A stretch of DNA of 64,000 bases from Campylobacter rectus. GTDB lineage: Bacteria > Campylobacterota > Campylobacteria > Campylobacterales > Campylobacteraceae. Under the pieces are notes generated by a model. The model ran no database searches, was not told where the DNA came from, and saw nothing but the letters and a program-made list of their open reading frames with translations. Below are positions 8,567-18,640 of this stretch, in pieces. The DNA lies in contig NZ_CP012543.1 of the NCBI RefSeq assembly GCF_004803795.1, forward strand, positions 1,984,001-2,048,000, in the 5' to 3' direction. Every line of letters starts with the position of its first letter. Positions within the stretch are counted from its first letter, which is position 1. Made by a program: the position numbers and the translations under genes.

Positions 8567-10136
8567 TTTTGCCCTCCACTTTTTTATATTCAGCGCCCGA
8601 AGTAACGGAGAGAAATTGCAATACGTCATAAATCGGCGTCTTTTGCGCTCCGTCCTTTTCTAAAATCAAATTTCCGCACGATAGCCCGCCGTAAAGAGCC
8701 TTCAGGGCCTCATCAAATTCACCCCTATTTTCCAACATTTCATTTATCCGCTCTAGCATACTTTTAGCTAGTTTATCGTTTATGCCGAGCTCTTTTATCC
8801 ACTCTCGTAGTTTGCCTTTGGGGCTATTTTCGCCGCGATAAATTTCGGCTAATTTTATAAAATCTTTTATCTGTGGTTCGACTGCTTGCGGATCACCTTT
8901 CCTACCCAAATAGTAGGGTCCGAAATCACATCTTACAGGCCTGCTTGCGCTTTCGCCTTCGGTCTCGCGTCCTTCTTTTTCGCTCCCGATCATAAGCTCG
9001 TCTTTTATAAATTTATCCCAGCTTGTAAAATTCGAGCTTCGGACGTTATGAAACATTAGGCAGCTCGGCGCGATCTGATTTTCTTGATTTTCGACATATT
9101 TCTTTTTGGAGTGTTTTTTGGCCGCCGAGCAAAGCTCCTCGGCTAAACTTACCGCATAGTGAAACGGGAATTTTTCGTTACAGTAGGCAATTCCCGCGCA
9201 CATCGTTAGTTTTTGTTTTATTGCAGGCTTTTTCTTGTCCGTTTCGTTTTCAAATTCTTCGATAAAATTTTTAGTAAATTCCAGTGCTATATCCGCATCG
9301 CAAACCGCCGTCATATCATCGCCGCTTAAGATCAATTCTTTTATCCTTAGGTCATCTTTGCCAAGAACGATTTTGGTTTTTTCTTTAGCTTTGACGAATG
9401 CGCTTTGAGTAGTTTCGGCAAGCGCCTCTGAAAAATTAGCTATGACTCCGGTATCACCGCTCTTTTTTACGACTTCAACCAAATTTTTAACCAATACGCC
9501 AAGCCCGTTGCCGTCTGCGTGGATAACGGCTAGTTTGTTTTTATCGTTTGAAATATCACTAAATAATTTTAATTTTTCAGCTTCTTTGCGGCGATTATTA
9601 AACCACATTGCGTGCGCTTTTCTCTTTTGAGCGCACGATATATCTAATGCGTCATCACCGTCAAATTTCACGATAGGTCGTGCCGTTTTAGGCGCAAGAC
9701 TCATAAAATTTATACTCATATCAAGCGGTATGCTTGGGCGATTGCGCTCTATTTTTAGATTTTTTTCAAGTTCTTTTGAAGCTTTTTCGTAGTCGCCGTC
9801 ATTATAAGGAACGGCAGCCTGAGAAATGGTAATGCCGTAAGCATTTTGCATTATCTTTTTAGGCATATCTAGGACAATCTTTTGTAAATTCTCCTCACCT
9901 TCAATGACGGCTTTAAAATTACCCGCGGCATTTAGTAAAATTTGCTTTACCAAACCGTTTTCTCTTAGTTTATCAAAAATGCCGAATATCGCGCCATCAC
10001 CCTTTTGCTTATCTTTAAATTTCCGCCCGAGCGAGTCTATTATTTCGCTAGCGCCGATGATTTCTTGTAAATCGTTAGTAGCATAAATATACTCTTGTAT
10101 ACCTTGGACGCTTGCACCATATAGGTATTTAACCAT
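8550..10136 (-). CDS. cas10: Cas10 (type III signature protein) without HD domain
   Basis: A 528-residue Cas10. It starts directly in the first palm-like domain (YLYGASVQGIQEYIYAT), so the N-terminal HD DNase of many Cas10 proteins is absent. Metal-binding residues appear in VIHADGNGLG (D208) and in the cyclase loop SGDD (271-274), which replaces GGDD but keeps both aspartates. Cas10 makes cyclic oligoadenylates from ATP when the complex binds target RNA. The conserved DD and the CARF effectors downstream argue that the cyclase works, while DNA cleavage by HD is not expected. A GGAGG ribosome site precedes ATG 10136. It is the first gene of the operon. Confidence 0.88.
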   Translation of the reverse strand: MVKYLYGASVQGIQEYIYATNDLQEIIGASEIIDSLGRKFKDKQKGDGAIFGIFDKLRENGLVKQILLNAAGNFKAVIEGEENLQKIVLDMPKKIMQNAYGITISQAAVPYNDGDYEKASKELEKNLKIERNRPSIPLDMSINFMSLAPKTARPIVKFDGDDALDISCAQKRKAHAMWFNNRRKEAEKLKLFSDISNDKNKLAVIHADGNGLGVLVKNLVEVVKKSGDTGVIANFSEALAETTQSAFVKAKEKTKIVLGKDDLRIKELILSGDDMTAVCDADIALEFTKNFIEEFENETDKKKPAIKQKLTMCAGIAYCNEKFPFHYAVSLAEELCSAAKKHSKKKYVENQENQIAPSCLMFHNVRSSNFTSWDKFIKDELMIGSEKEGRETEGESASRPVRCDFGPYYLGRKGDPQAVEPQIKDFIKLAEIYRGENSPKGKLREWIKELGINDKLAKSMLERINEMLENRGEFDEALKALYGGLSCGNLILEKDGAQKTPIYDVLQFLSVTSGAEYKKVEGKNDDKL

Positions 10137-11281
10137 CTTGCCTCCTTTTTATTGCGTTTTTGGATATTTTAGCATAATTAATTTTTATTAATTTGAAATA
10201 TTTTTTAGTTGCGTCTTATAAATTACGTAAAAATAACTATATTAAATTTGGCATTTATCGTAGACATCCCGCCTGATTTGCGTGAATTCCGTTAGATATA
10301 AACGCATTAAAACATAGGTCATATGTGACGTCCGGTTTTTGGTCTCCAAATACAAAAATTATTAAAAGTTTTTAGATACCGCATTTTATTTTACCAATTT
10401 CAGTTGCGATTATAAAAAATTATAGTGTCAAATTTAGTCAATATAATTATTGTTTTTACAAATATTAACGAATTTTTAAATTTATACGCTTTTTACTTAA
10501 GCTTAATACCGACTCTTTGCTTTACAAAATTTGGACTTTCGCGTTAATGCGGCTGGCCATATGTTATTTAAACCCCTAAATCGGAGAAATTTGAACCAAA
10601 TAACCTAAAAAGCATTAGAATTAATAATGAGTTTTGAAAAACTATGCGGAAAACACATTATGGCATAAGCGACTAAAGGTCCAGAAAACGGTAAAAATTT
10701 AATTCAAATTTCTATCAGCGAAACCTTTTTAATGCCGACAAAACTTTTTAGGCAGTTTGGAATTCCCATTTAAAGTAGAAGAATTCTTGGATAGCCTGGA
10801 AAAAATAAGATAAAAAGCAAATTCTCGCTAACAACGGGAATTTGACTTGCTTATTCATAGCTCCTGCCATTTACCGCTCTTGGATGCGTTTTGGCATATA
10901 TTGCAGACTTGTATTTATTTGAACATTTCGTAGGTTACGTCCGCAATCTTTGCCAACATAGATATTCTAAATATTGTCTAGCTAAATTTAATAAGAATTA
11001 AGAGGGGAAATTTTATTCAGCATTTTTAGATAATTTTGATTTTAGGCAATACAAGAATAATGATATAAATGATTTTATCATATTGAACTTAAAATGATAA
11101 TAAAAATTTGCTTAAGTTTTGCTAAGCCAAATAATAATTAATATATATTAAACAAAAGCTTGAGTCTTTTACATAAAATATACTTATCTATACTGTCTAA
11201 ATCGCGAATTTGACATTTATTTAAAATTTAAATATAATCTTATATATTTTAAATCTAAATTTACACATTCAGGGGGGAAAC
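10137..11281. other. Non-coding region between cas10 and the S-layer-like gene
   Basis: About 1.1 kb with no convincing gene. It must hold the divergent promoters of the cas operon (minus) and the SapA-like gene (plus). I searched by eye for regularly spaced repeats and saw no CRISPR array. Short broken reading frames around 10600-10810 look like decayed coding sequence that I cannot assign. A hairpin (10818-10827 with 10835-10844, one mismatch) lies at the end of that stretch. Confidence 0.5.
11233..11238 (+). promoter_or_regulatory. Probable -10 box of the SapA-like gene
   Basis: TATAAT about 45 bases before ATG 11282, in a very AT-rich stretch. The ribosome site AGGGGGG lies just before the start codon. 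No clear -35 is seen, as is usual for Campylobacter sigma-70 promoters. Confidence 0.5.
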
Positions 11282-13870
11282 ATGTCTTTAACGCAAAGTC
11301 AAATTTCAAGTCTATATGTTGCTCTATTCGGTAGAGCCAGTGAGGGTGCCGGTAATAAATACTGGCAAGAAGTATCCAAAACTCAAAAATTAAATATGTT
11401 TGACACGGCAAATGCTATGCTTAAAACTACGCCGGCTAAAGAGTTCTTTGGAGACAGCATAAACACAAATGATAAATTTATAGAGCATATCTATGCAAAC
11501 GTATTTGGAAAGGGTACGGGTATAGATAAAGAGGGAAAGGCTTTTTGGATAGAGAAGCTAAACTCGGGGATCGATAAGGGAACCATAGCGGTAGAAATGC
11601 TAAAAGCGGCTCTTGATCCAAAGTATGCAAGCTCTAAAGATCCCGCTACAAAAGCGGCGCATGAACTACTAACCAATAAGATAATGGCCTCTAATATAGT
11701 AGCCGACAGTATAGAAAACGTTCCGCAAAGCACAGATATCAAAAAAGTTCTAAAATCTTTTATAGATATAAATAACGCTCTAACTCCTACCGCAAAGAAA
11801 GAGGATATAAAAAAGGCTATAGAAAATAATAAGAGTAATCTTAATATAGATATAGCCAAACTTGATAAGTCGCTACAAGATAACAATAAGGTAAAGATAC
11901 TATCTAGTCTAACAGGAAAGAGCGAAGAGGAAATAAAAGACGCTCTTCCTAAAGAGCCGGAGCAACCTAAACCGCAGCCACAACCCGAGCAACCTAAGCC
12001 AAATCCTGAGCCGGAACAGCCCAAGCCAAATCCGCAGCCTGAGCAACCTAAAATAGAAAAGATAAGCGATAGTGACGGGTTTGTGAAATTATTCGATAAA
12101 AACAGCCAGACATCTATCAAAATAGCCGGTGTAGATACCGTGTATGAAAAAGACGGAAAATATTATACTGACGAAAATGCCCAAAATCCATTGGCCATAA
12201 CAAGCAAAAATGACAATACGAACACGGTTAATATAGAGGCCGTTAAATTTGGGAATGATGGAATTTTTAAATTTAATACTCCTAAAGCCAGTCAAAGCAA
12301 GGCCGAGATAGAGAACTTAGCTCTCAATGAGCTTGTGTCAAATTCTTTAAAAGGAGATAGTTTAAAGATAGGAAATACGACATATAATTTCTATGACAAA
12401 AATAAGATTGACAGCATAGTCTCTGCCGATGACTTTAAATTTGAAAAAGGCTTTGGAAAGGCGGGAAATTTAACTCTTGAGAAGGCTAAAAATATTACGA
12501 AAGAGAAATTTTTAGCAGGAGAAGTAGCGGATGATCAGATTTTTGATGCAAATAAGATAACGATAGACAAGATAACTTATATCTTTGGCAATGATGGAAG
12601 CACTGTAAGAGCTGTTACCGGAAATACGACTTTTGAAAAAATTAAAGAAATTTTCAAATATCCAGTCACAAATAAATTTGGTACCGGAGCCATAGTTTCT
12701 ATTAAAGGAGAGCCCGTTTTAAACAAAGTGCAATTTGACGAGGTAATAGGAGCAAATGCAGATAAATTTAACAATTATGTTATAAGGAAATTGCAAGTAA
12801 GCGCCGACGAATTAAGCTCGATAAACGATAAGAAAGTGATCTGGAAAATAAAACAAAATTCCGTAGAGCTTACAGATACCCAGCCTCTTACAAATGCGCA
12901 ACTAAAAGCCCTAACCGCAAAACCTACAATAAACACGGATTTAGCGGGAGACGATACTATCGCTAGAACGATAAAGGCCGGCAGCATAAACAAAGCCGAA
13001 AAGATGAACGTAGAAAAATATTATGATATTTTTACCAAAGATGCCTCAGCTACTTCGGAAGGTTCGTTTTTATCAAAGATAGCAGACAATACGCTAAAGA
13101 TAGAGGATAGTGCAACAAATATAAGCAAAATCATAACTGATACCTTTAAGGCTTCGACTCTTGCAGCTAAAGTTATGTCGCTTAAGGCTTCCGATACCGG
13201 AGTAATAGACATAAATCTTATACATTTAAAAAGCATAACTCCGGAGAAGCTATCTGCGGAAGATACAATAAATGTTAAAACAAACAAACTTTCAAACATC
13301 ACTGCTTATAAAAATTTACTATTTAGTGAAAAAGTTGACACTATAGAGCTTGCTGCTACAGAGACTATGAATCTTACTTTGGCGGAATACGGGCAAATAT
13401 CCAGCAAGATCAAAGCCGGCGGAAAAGTAAAAGTATCTGACGTGGCCGGTAATGTAGAAGCGAAAGATCTTAATGAAACGTTTGTTATCAAAGCGGGCAC
13501 TTCGGATCTTCAGTTAAATAATTTTAGCAGTAGCGATAAAATAAACTTTAAGGCGCTTGAAAGTAGCATTACCGGAGCGGGAAATCTTGCACTAACCGAA
13601 ACGAGTACGGAAACTTTAACAACAGGTAAGGTTTATAAAATAGACAGTGATAAAGAGTTTAATGCTGAAAATTTCTTTGGAGCAGGTAAGGCCTTTACAG
13701 CAGTTTCAGGAAATGAAAAAGCAATTGTTTTAGTTAAAAACAATAATATATATAAAATTTATCACATAAACAATAACGAAGACGGCACTTTAACCGGGGA
13801 AGAAATCAAGCTTATAGGAACCGTAAATAGTTCTGCAGAATTTACTGCGGATAACTTTGACTTTAGTTAG
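11282..13870 (+). CDS. SapA-like/DUF4214 surface-layer-type secreted protein
   Basis: An 862-residue protein. Its N-terminus has two DUF4214-like units ([18 protein letters not shown] near residue 12, and [20 protein letters not shown] near 70). The phrases ASEG.GNKYW and EFFGDS are also found in Campylobacter fetus SapA, where this region anchors the S-layer to lipopolysaccharide. A Pro-rich linker of PEQPKP repeats (about 221-253) leads to about 600 residues of beta-rich Lys/Asn/Thr sequence without cysteine. There is no Sec signal, as expected for type I secretion with a C-terminal signal. No type I secretion genes are in the window. It is a stand-alone gene with its own promoter and terminator. 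S-layer, adhesin or bacteriocin-like roles are all possible; S-layer family is the best guess. Confidence 0.7.
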
Positions 13871-13877
13871 CCTTTAT

Positions 13878-13905
13878 GAGAGTGATTTATAATCACTCTC
13901 TTTTT
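13878..13905 (+). terminator. Rho-independent terminator of the SapA-like gene
   Basis: Perfect 9-bp stem GAGAGTGAT / ATCACTCTC with a 5-base loop, then TTTTT, 8 bases after the stop codon. Confidence 0.85.
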
Positions 13906-14204
13906 AACCCCAGTCTCGTAAAACCCAACTTACTCTTGTTCTTAAGCCTATATTGTAAATTCTACTCATAGTTTTTAAAAATTCTACTGAGATAAATGGT
14001 GAACTGCGCGCATGTTGCTGCTTGCAACCGACATTCTATCTCCTTATTCAAAATTTAAAATGCATATGCACTATAGCGGATTTTTAGATTTTTAAAAAGT
14101 TGTTTCTATATAACACACAAGCCATAAACCTATCGCAAAAACCATCTCACCACGTCAAAGTCCTCCCGTATTTATGTCTTTACTGTTGTTATATCTAAAC
14201 CCTA

Positions 14205-14580
14205 TTTCGCTACGCTCGTAGCTGCGTCTTGAAAGGCTACGAATGCAGTGAAGTAGAGCGGAACGTATTCCTTTAGGTGTGGTAGAAAATTCTCTTTCTT
14301 AATCCCTTTAAATTTAGCTAATCCGTGTTTAGCGTATCCTTATCTCGTCTGCTCTACTTTGCTGCCTCGTAGCCTTTTAGGAAACAGCAGCAGCGCAAGT
14401 CGCAGCCAAAATTTTCTATACCGTTGATATGATTTTACCGTTTGCGTCTTGTAAAATAGTGAGCATAGCGTAGTTAAAATTTATTCTTTGAGTGCTTTGC
14501 CTTATAATGAGCCTTCGCTGTGTAATCGACTAATCCGCCATATAAGCCTTCCGGTAATCAAAATAAATAACTCTCTCATC
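14205..14580 (-). pseudogene. Decayed IS1595-like transposase fragment with inserted short repeats
   Basis: Read on the minus strand, pieces in different frames match the transposase of the element at 36787-37562: a YSDCWKAY-like piece, GLVDYTAKAHYKAKHSKNKF, a GKNHINGIENF-like piece and the KHGLAKFKGIKK tail. Between KHSKNKF and GKNH, and again after the NGIENF piece, there are insertions. The second (14338-14403) resembles the dispersed repeat also seen at 14210-14275 and near lepA. The copy is far more damaged than the one at 37 kb, so it is an older insertion. Boundaries are approximate and no terminal repeats were resolved. Confidence 0.65.
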
Positions 14581-14686
14581 AAGATCGCTCTTGTGCTTAG
14601 CCGCGCTTTGCTTGTTACCGATACAACGCACTCTCTTTGAGAAAAACTCTTTTGAAGGTTTTTAACTTATCTTTGGCCTTTAATAT

Positions 14687-15874
14687 CTAAGCTAAAAATG
14701 CCGCTATAAACCCGTAAATTCCTGTTAGCAATACGACAAAGGACCTTAAAAGAGCTCTGTCTTTTCTAAAACGAAACGCTATAAATATAAAACAAATTAT
14801 ATTGACAAAAAAGGCCTTGGAGCTAAACTCGAAAAAGCCGAATTTATAGGCATATCCATCCTCTTTTTTTATCTCGAAAGCAAACAACATACTTTTAATG
14901 CTCTCATATTGTCCGTAAGAATCAAAAACATATTCGAATTTATCGGTTACTCTATAATTATCATCAAGCTTGAAAGCTTTTACGCCTGCATCATTTTCTA
15001 TGGTTACGACTTTGCTTAAAGGTGTTATAGCCAGCTGAAATTTTGAACTTTGGGGCCGATAGTCATCGCTTACAAGGTCAATAAGCCTGTAATTATCATA
15101 ACTTATTAGCTTAACCCCGTCTTTATCGACAAGAGCTCCGTAAAACTCTTTACGTTCATTTTCCGTTATCAGCATAAACGACACGGAGTCGTTTTTTATA
15201 CCGGTAGGCGCCGCAATAGCTTTAGATTCAACCATTTTTAGATGATAAATTTCATCTTTATCGTCTATTAAAAAAACGCCTTCATCAAAAGGTTTTTTGG
15301 TATTTGGATTTGAATATACCTGCTTAAAAGGGAATTTAAACCCTGCGCCGCTAAGAGCTTGGTTAAATTTTATACTCATATTTTGATCCAATTTAAGAGT
15401 ATCAAAATTTATAAACTCAAGTCCGTTTTTTGCGTTTCTTATTCCAAATTCATTAAATTTTAGCTTTAAATATTTTGGTCGCGATTCAAATACGGTAAAA
15501 AGCGGAATTTGCTTTTGGTTAAACATATCCGGTTTAATATTTAAATTTTGAGAATTAGCTCTTATCTTTTCGGCATTCGCCCACTCTTTAAATCGATTTG
15601 GAAATATGTTTTTAGAAAGAAGATATGAGTAAAATTTAAAAGGCAAATTTTCCATAAATTCATCAAGACTTATGCCGTTATCAAGACCTATCTTAAAAAA
15701 CGGCTCTTTTTTAACCTCGTCATATCCTTGCAGTAAAAATTTATCAAGCGTCTCGGAATAATAAACTCTCACGCTCTTTTTCCCCTCATTAAAGACGCTA
15801 TCTGCTATAAGGGGCAAAAAAATCGCGATCAAAAGAGTAATAATGATAAAATTTATATCTTTTAAAATTCTCAT
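14687..15874 (-). CDS. Membrane protein of the ABC/TonB operon (DUF4857-like)
   Basis: A 395-residue protein. One membrane helix lies at the N-terminus (about 8-27). A long non-cytoplasmic part (about 30-330) has WD-like beta strands (VFLIDDKDEIYHLKMVE, LVDKDGVKLISYDNYRLIDL). Two or three helices follow at the C-terminus (about 345-395). It overlaps the ABC permease gene by 4 bases. I recall proteins of this design (DUF4857) following ABC ATPase and permease genes in several phyla, but the number is from memory. Function is unknown. It probably couples the ABC transporter to a periplasmic partner of the TonB system. It is the last gene of the operon. Confidence 0.55.
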   Translation of the reverse strand: MRILKDINFIIITLLIAIFLPLIADSVFNEGKKSVRVYYSETLDKFLLQGYDEVKKEPFFKIGLDNGISLDEFMENLPFKFYSYLLSKNIFPNRFKEWANAEKIRANSQNLNIKPDMFNQKQIPLFTVFESRPKYLKLKFNEFGIRNAKNGLEFINFDTLKLDQNMSIKFNQALSGAGFKFPFKQVYSNPNTKKPFDEGVFLIDDKDEIYHLKMVESKAIAAPTGIKNDSVSFMLITENERKEFYGALVDKDGVKLISYDNYRLIDLVSDDYRPQSSKFQLAITPLSKVVTIENDAGVKAFKLDDNYRVTDKFEYVFDSYGQYESIKSMLFAFEIKKEDGYAYKFGFFEFSSKAFFVNIICFIFIAFRFRKDRALLRSFVVLLTGIYGFIAAFLA

Positions 15875-16554
15875 CTTATATACCCTTTTTTATAGTTATC
15901 AAATGCTATCGCAGTAGAGTTTGCGGCATAAATTCCTGCCAAGATTATATAAAACAAGCCAAAATCATTTGCATAAAAGCTTAAAAGAGCGTATATATCG
16001 GGATTTATCTCATAATACAAATAAATACATGCCGCCATAACTATGAAATTTACCGCAACTCTTTTTTTAACGGGTTCTATTATAAGCCCGGCACAAAACA
16101 GATAAAGCACAAGCCCGAAAGCAAAATTTTGCAGTAAAGAACAATTTAAAACGCCGATGATCTCGCCTGCATAAACATTTGAAACTATTAGATTAAAGAT
16201 TAAAATTTCGACGATATATAAAGCAACCACAAAACAAAATCCGATAAACACTATGTAAAATATATTAACCCATGTGCTTCGCGGAAAATGAAGCGAAAGC
16301 CTAAGTCTTGCGTTTATCCTCTCTCTTAAAAAGACAAAAACGGCTATAGATACGGCAAATACGAGGTTAAGATCAGTGATATGATAAAAGCTAAAACCTT
16401 TTTGAAATAAAAAAATTAAATTCGTCTCAACTCCGCCCATTTGGCTTAAAATCGCTCTTAGCTTAACTCCGAAATAAATTAAAAAAGCGCAGATCAAAAG
16501 CGCAAAAAGCAGATAAATTTCTTTAAATTTATAAAATTCCTTCCTTATCATCAA
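15871..16554 (-). CDS. ABC transporter permease
   Basis: A 227-residue inner-membrane protein with about six hydrophobic helices (for example IYLLFALLICAFLIYFGVKL and WVNIFYIVFIGFCFVVALYI). It has no soluble domain and the size of an ABC-2 type permease. It overlaps the ATPase gene upstream and the DUF4857-like gene downstream by 4 bases each, so the three are made together. With TonB, ExbB, ExbD and a receptor in the same operon, it probably moves the ligand, or a part of the uptake machine, across the inner membrane. The direction of transport cannot be read from sequence. Confidence 0.7.
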   Translation of the reverse strand: MMIRKEFYKFKEIYLLFALLICAFLIYFGVKLRAILSQMGGVETNLIFLFQKGFSFYHITDLNLVFAVSIAVFVFLRERINARLRLSLHFPRSTWVNIFYIVFIGFCFVVALYIVEILIFNLIVSNVYAGEIIGVLNCSLLQNFAFGLVLYLFCAGLIIEPVKKRVAVNFIVMAACIYLYYEINPDIYALLSFYANDFGLFYIILAGIYAANSTAIAFDNYKKGYIR

Positions 16555-17393
16555 TATCTCCCCGTAAGACCCAAAAAAGCATCTTCAAAGCTTAAATTTA
16601 TCTCTTTTGAACAAGGAATTTCATCTTTGAAAAATCCAAAAATTTGCTTTTGATTACTAAGCTCAAGCACGCTTTGTATCTCTTTAATACCCTTTATATC
16701 GACATCTTTATTTAGGCTAAACCCTTTAAACGTGGTCATAAACTCATCAAAGCCGATTTGAAGCGGTTTATGATTTTTCCTCATAATAATTAATTCGTTT
16801 AAAAGCCCGTCCAAATCATTTACGATATGCGTTGTCATCAAAACGCTTTTATCGCCCTTTTTGATAAAATCTTTTAAATACTCCACAAAAAGTCTTCTGT
16901 ATCCCGTATCAAGCCCTAAAGAGTAATCATCCAAGATAAGCAGATCGGGATCGCTGGCAAAAATAAGCCCGAGCACGACTTGAGATCTTTGTCCGCAAGA
17001 TAGAGTTGAAATTTTTTGCTTTTCATCCACTTCAAGCTTTTTAAAAAGATCATAAAAACGCTCTTTTTTAAATCTTACCCTATACTCTTGCTCATAAAGT
17101 TTATACAGATCTATAATTTTTAAATAGTCATAAGTAACGTGTCCCTCGTATAAAAGCCCGATTCTAGCTCTGGTTTTAGCGCTTAGTTTGTCGCTCTCTT
17201 CGCCGTATATCAAACATCTGCCCGAAGTGGGCTTTAAATTTCCCATAAGTATATTTATGGTAGTTGATTTGCCTACTCCGTTTTTACCGAGAAGTCCTAC
17301 TACGCAACCTTGCTCTACGCTAAAGTTTAAATTTTCATAAATTTTCTTTTTGCCGAAATACTGAGTTAAATTTTGACACTCGATAACCTTCAT
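16551..17393 (-). CDS. ABC transporter ATP-binding protein
   Basis: A 280-residue ATPase. Walker A is GLLGKNGVGKSTT (about 33-45), the signature is LSCGQRS, Walker B is LLILDDYSLGLD, and the H-loop is MTTHIV. Odd point: the Walker B catalytic Glu is Asp (LDDYS rather than LDEPT), which usually lowers hydrolysis rate. The C-terminal 70 residues differ from standard importers and resemble the tails of ABC-2 exporters (drug or antibiotic type). It follows tonB after 9 bases and overlaps the permease by 4 bases. Confidence 0.85.
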   Translation of the reverse strand: MKVIECQNLTQYFGKKKIYENLNFSVEQGCVVGLLGKNGVGKSTTINILMGNLKPTSGRCLIYGEESDKLSAKTRARIGLLYEGHVTYDYLKIIDLYKLYEQEYRVRFKKERFYDLFKKLEVDEKQKISTLSCGQRSQVVLGLIFASDPDLLILDDYSLGLDTGYRRLFVEYLKDFIKKGDKSVLMTTHIVNDLDGLLNELIIMRKNHKPLQIGFDEFMTTFKGFSLNKDVDIKGIKEIQSVLELSNQKQIFGFFKDEIPCSKEINLSFEDAFLGLTGRY

Positions 17394-17402
17394 TGCTCCC
17401 CT

Positions 17403-18260
17403 TTAAAAGTTGTTGATATCAAACGATATCGGCACGGTTATAACTAGATTATGAGACTCTTTCGGAAGAGATCTTGCGGCTGAATTTACTATTTTTATAG
17501 CATGCATATCAAGAATTCTATATCCGCTAGACTCCGTTACTTTGATATATTCGAACTTTTTCTCGTCGATTTGCCTAAATTCCAACACTACTCTGCCTTC
17601 TATCTTTCTTTCAAGAGCCCTTTTAGGATATGTCATATGTTTTTTAAGAGCGGCATAAATTTCACCGCTTAAATTCGATCCGCCGACTTGTTCGTTTATC
17701 GCGCTTCCGCTGCTTTTGCTACCTCCGATAGCATTTACGTCGTTATCGGCTTGCATATTTGAGCCGGCACTGGATTTTGCAAAAGATTTTTCGGTAGTTT
17801 CATCTGCGGTTTTTTCAGGTTTCGCGCAATTTTCGCAGATATGCTTCTTTTCTACTATTTTTTCGGGCTTAACAGGCTTCTTTTTTTCCGGTTTTTTTAT
17901 CTTTTCTTTGGGCTTTGGTTTTATGTCTTGCTTAAATTGCTCCTCATCTACCTTCTGCTCGATAATTTCCTCAAGTTTATCTTCAAAAACAACCTCTTCA
18001 TATACCTCTTCAACAGGAGGTCTTAGATCTTCGGTGGTATTTGAAATTTCTTGGGATTTGGCCGCAGCCTCGCTGTCGGTATTTATATCGGAAATTTGAG
18101 CAAAACTTATACCAAAGGCTAATCTTTCGCCTTTATCCTTTGAGATATTTGTATTATCGTCGTTGCCGAATATTGTATAAACGACAAACCCTATAGCCAA
18201 AGCATGTATGCAAGATGAGATCAAAAAAGCAAATACTAAATTCAGCCCTTTTCGCTTCAC
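17403..18260 (-). CDS. tonB: TonB energy-transducing protein
   Basis: A 285-residue protein. An N-terminal membrane helix (about 8-32, FAFLISSCIHALAIGFVVYTI, with the His inside it) is followed by a Glu/Asp-rich part and a Lys/Pro-rich spacer (KPKEKIKKPEKKKPVKPEK, about 113-135). A C-terminal TonB domain (about 200-285) has YPKRALERKIEGRVVLEF and ITVPISF. It spans the periplasm and passes proton-motive energy to the receptor encoded upstream. It overlaps exbD by 4 bases, so this operon has its own dedicated TonB system. Confidence 0.88.
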   Translation of the reverse strand: MKRKGLNLVFAFLISSCIHALAIGFVVYTIFGNDDNTNISKDKGERLAFGISFAQISDINTDSEAAAKSQEISNTTEDLRPPVEEVYEEVVFEDKLEEIIEQKVDEEQFKQDIKPKPKEKIKKPEKKKPVKPEKIVEKKHICENCAKPEKTADETTEKSFAKSSAGSNMQADNDVNAIGGSKSSGSAINEQVGGSNLSGEIYAALKKHMTYPKRALERKIEGRVVLEFRQIDEKKFEYIKVTESSGYRILDMHAIKIVNSAARSLPKESHNLVITVPISFDINNF

Positions 18261-18640
18261 CGCTTAACCTCTGTCATAATTAAAAAATTTGAAAGACCAA
18301 GCTCTTTTAAAATTTGCAAGATATCTACAAATTTTCCAAATTCGGCTTTTTCGTCGCCTTTAAACAGTATAAATTTATCTTTCGGAAATTCACTTAATCG
18401 CTCTTTAAGAGTATCCAAATGAAGCACCTCATCATCCAAAGCTATCTCTCCATCGACTTTTAGTAAAATTTCGGCCCTCTCTTTTGGAAATTCCTTTTCG
18501 CCTTGGCTTGCTTTTGGAAGTTGAACTTCAACTTTGCCGTATTCTATAAAGCTTGCCGCACAAAGTACTATCGTTAAAAGCACAAGCATAACGTCAATGA
18601 GCGGAACAACGTTTAGTTTAAAATCTTCCTTGACATCCAT
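18257..18640 (-). CDS. exbD: ExbD biopolymer transport protein
   Basis: A 127-residue protein with the ExbD/TolR layout: a short cytoplasmic start (FKLNVVPLIDVMLVLLTIV), one helix carrying the conserved proton-path Asp (D16 in PLIDVMLVLL), then a periplasmic domain (DGEIALDDEVLHLDTLKERL). It overlaps exbB by one base and tonB by 4. It works in the ExbB-ExbD motor that energises TonB. Confidence 0.9.
   Translation of the reverse strand: MDVKEDFKLNVVPLIDVMLVLLTIVLCAASFIEYGKVEVQLPKASQGEKEFPKERAEILLKVDGEIALDDEVLHLDTLKERLSEFPKDKFILFKGDEKAEFGKFVDILQILKELGLSNFLIMTEVKR

Noticed and set aside
10137-11281. Possible CRISPR array beside cas10
   Set aside because: No regularly spaced direct repeats could be found by eye in this stretch.
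11491-12120. 209-codon minus-strand frame inside the SapA-like gene
   Set aside because: It is a mirror of the Pro/Lys repeat coding strand and gives a low-complexity Cys/Gly product.
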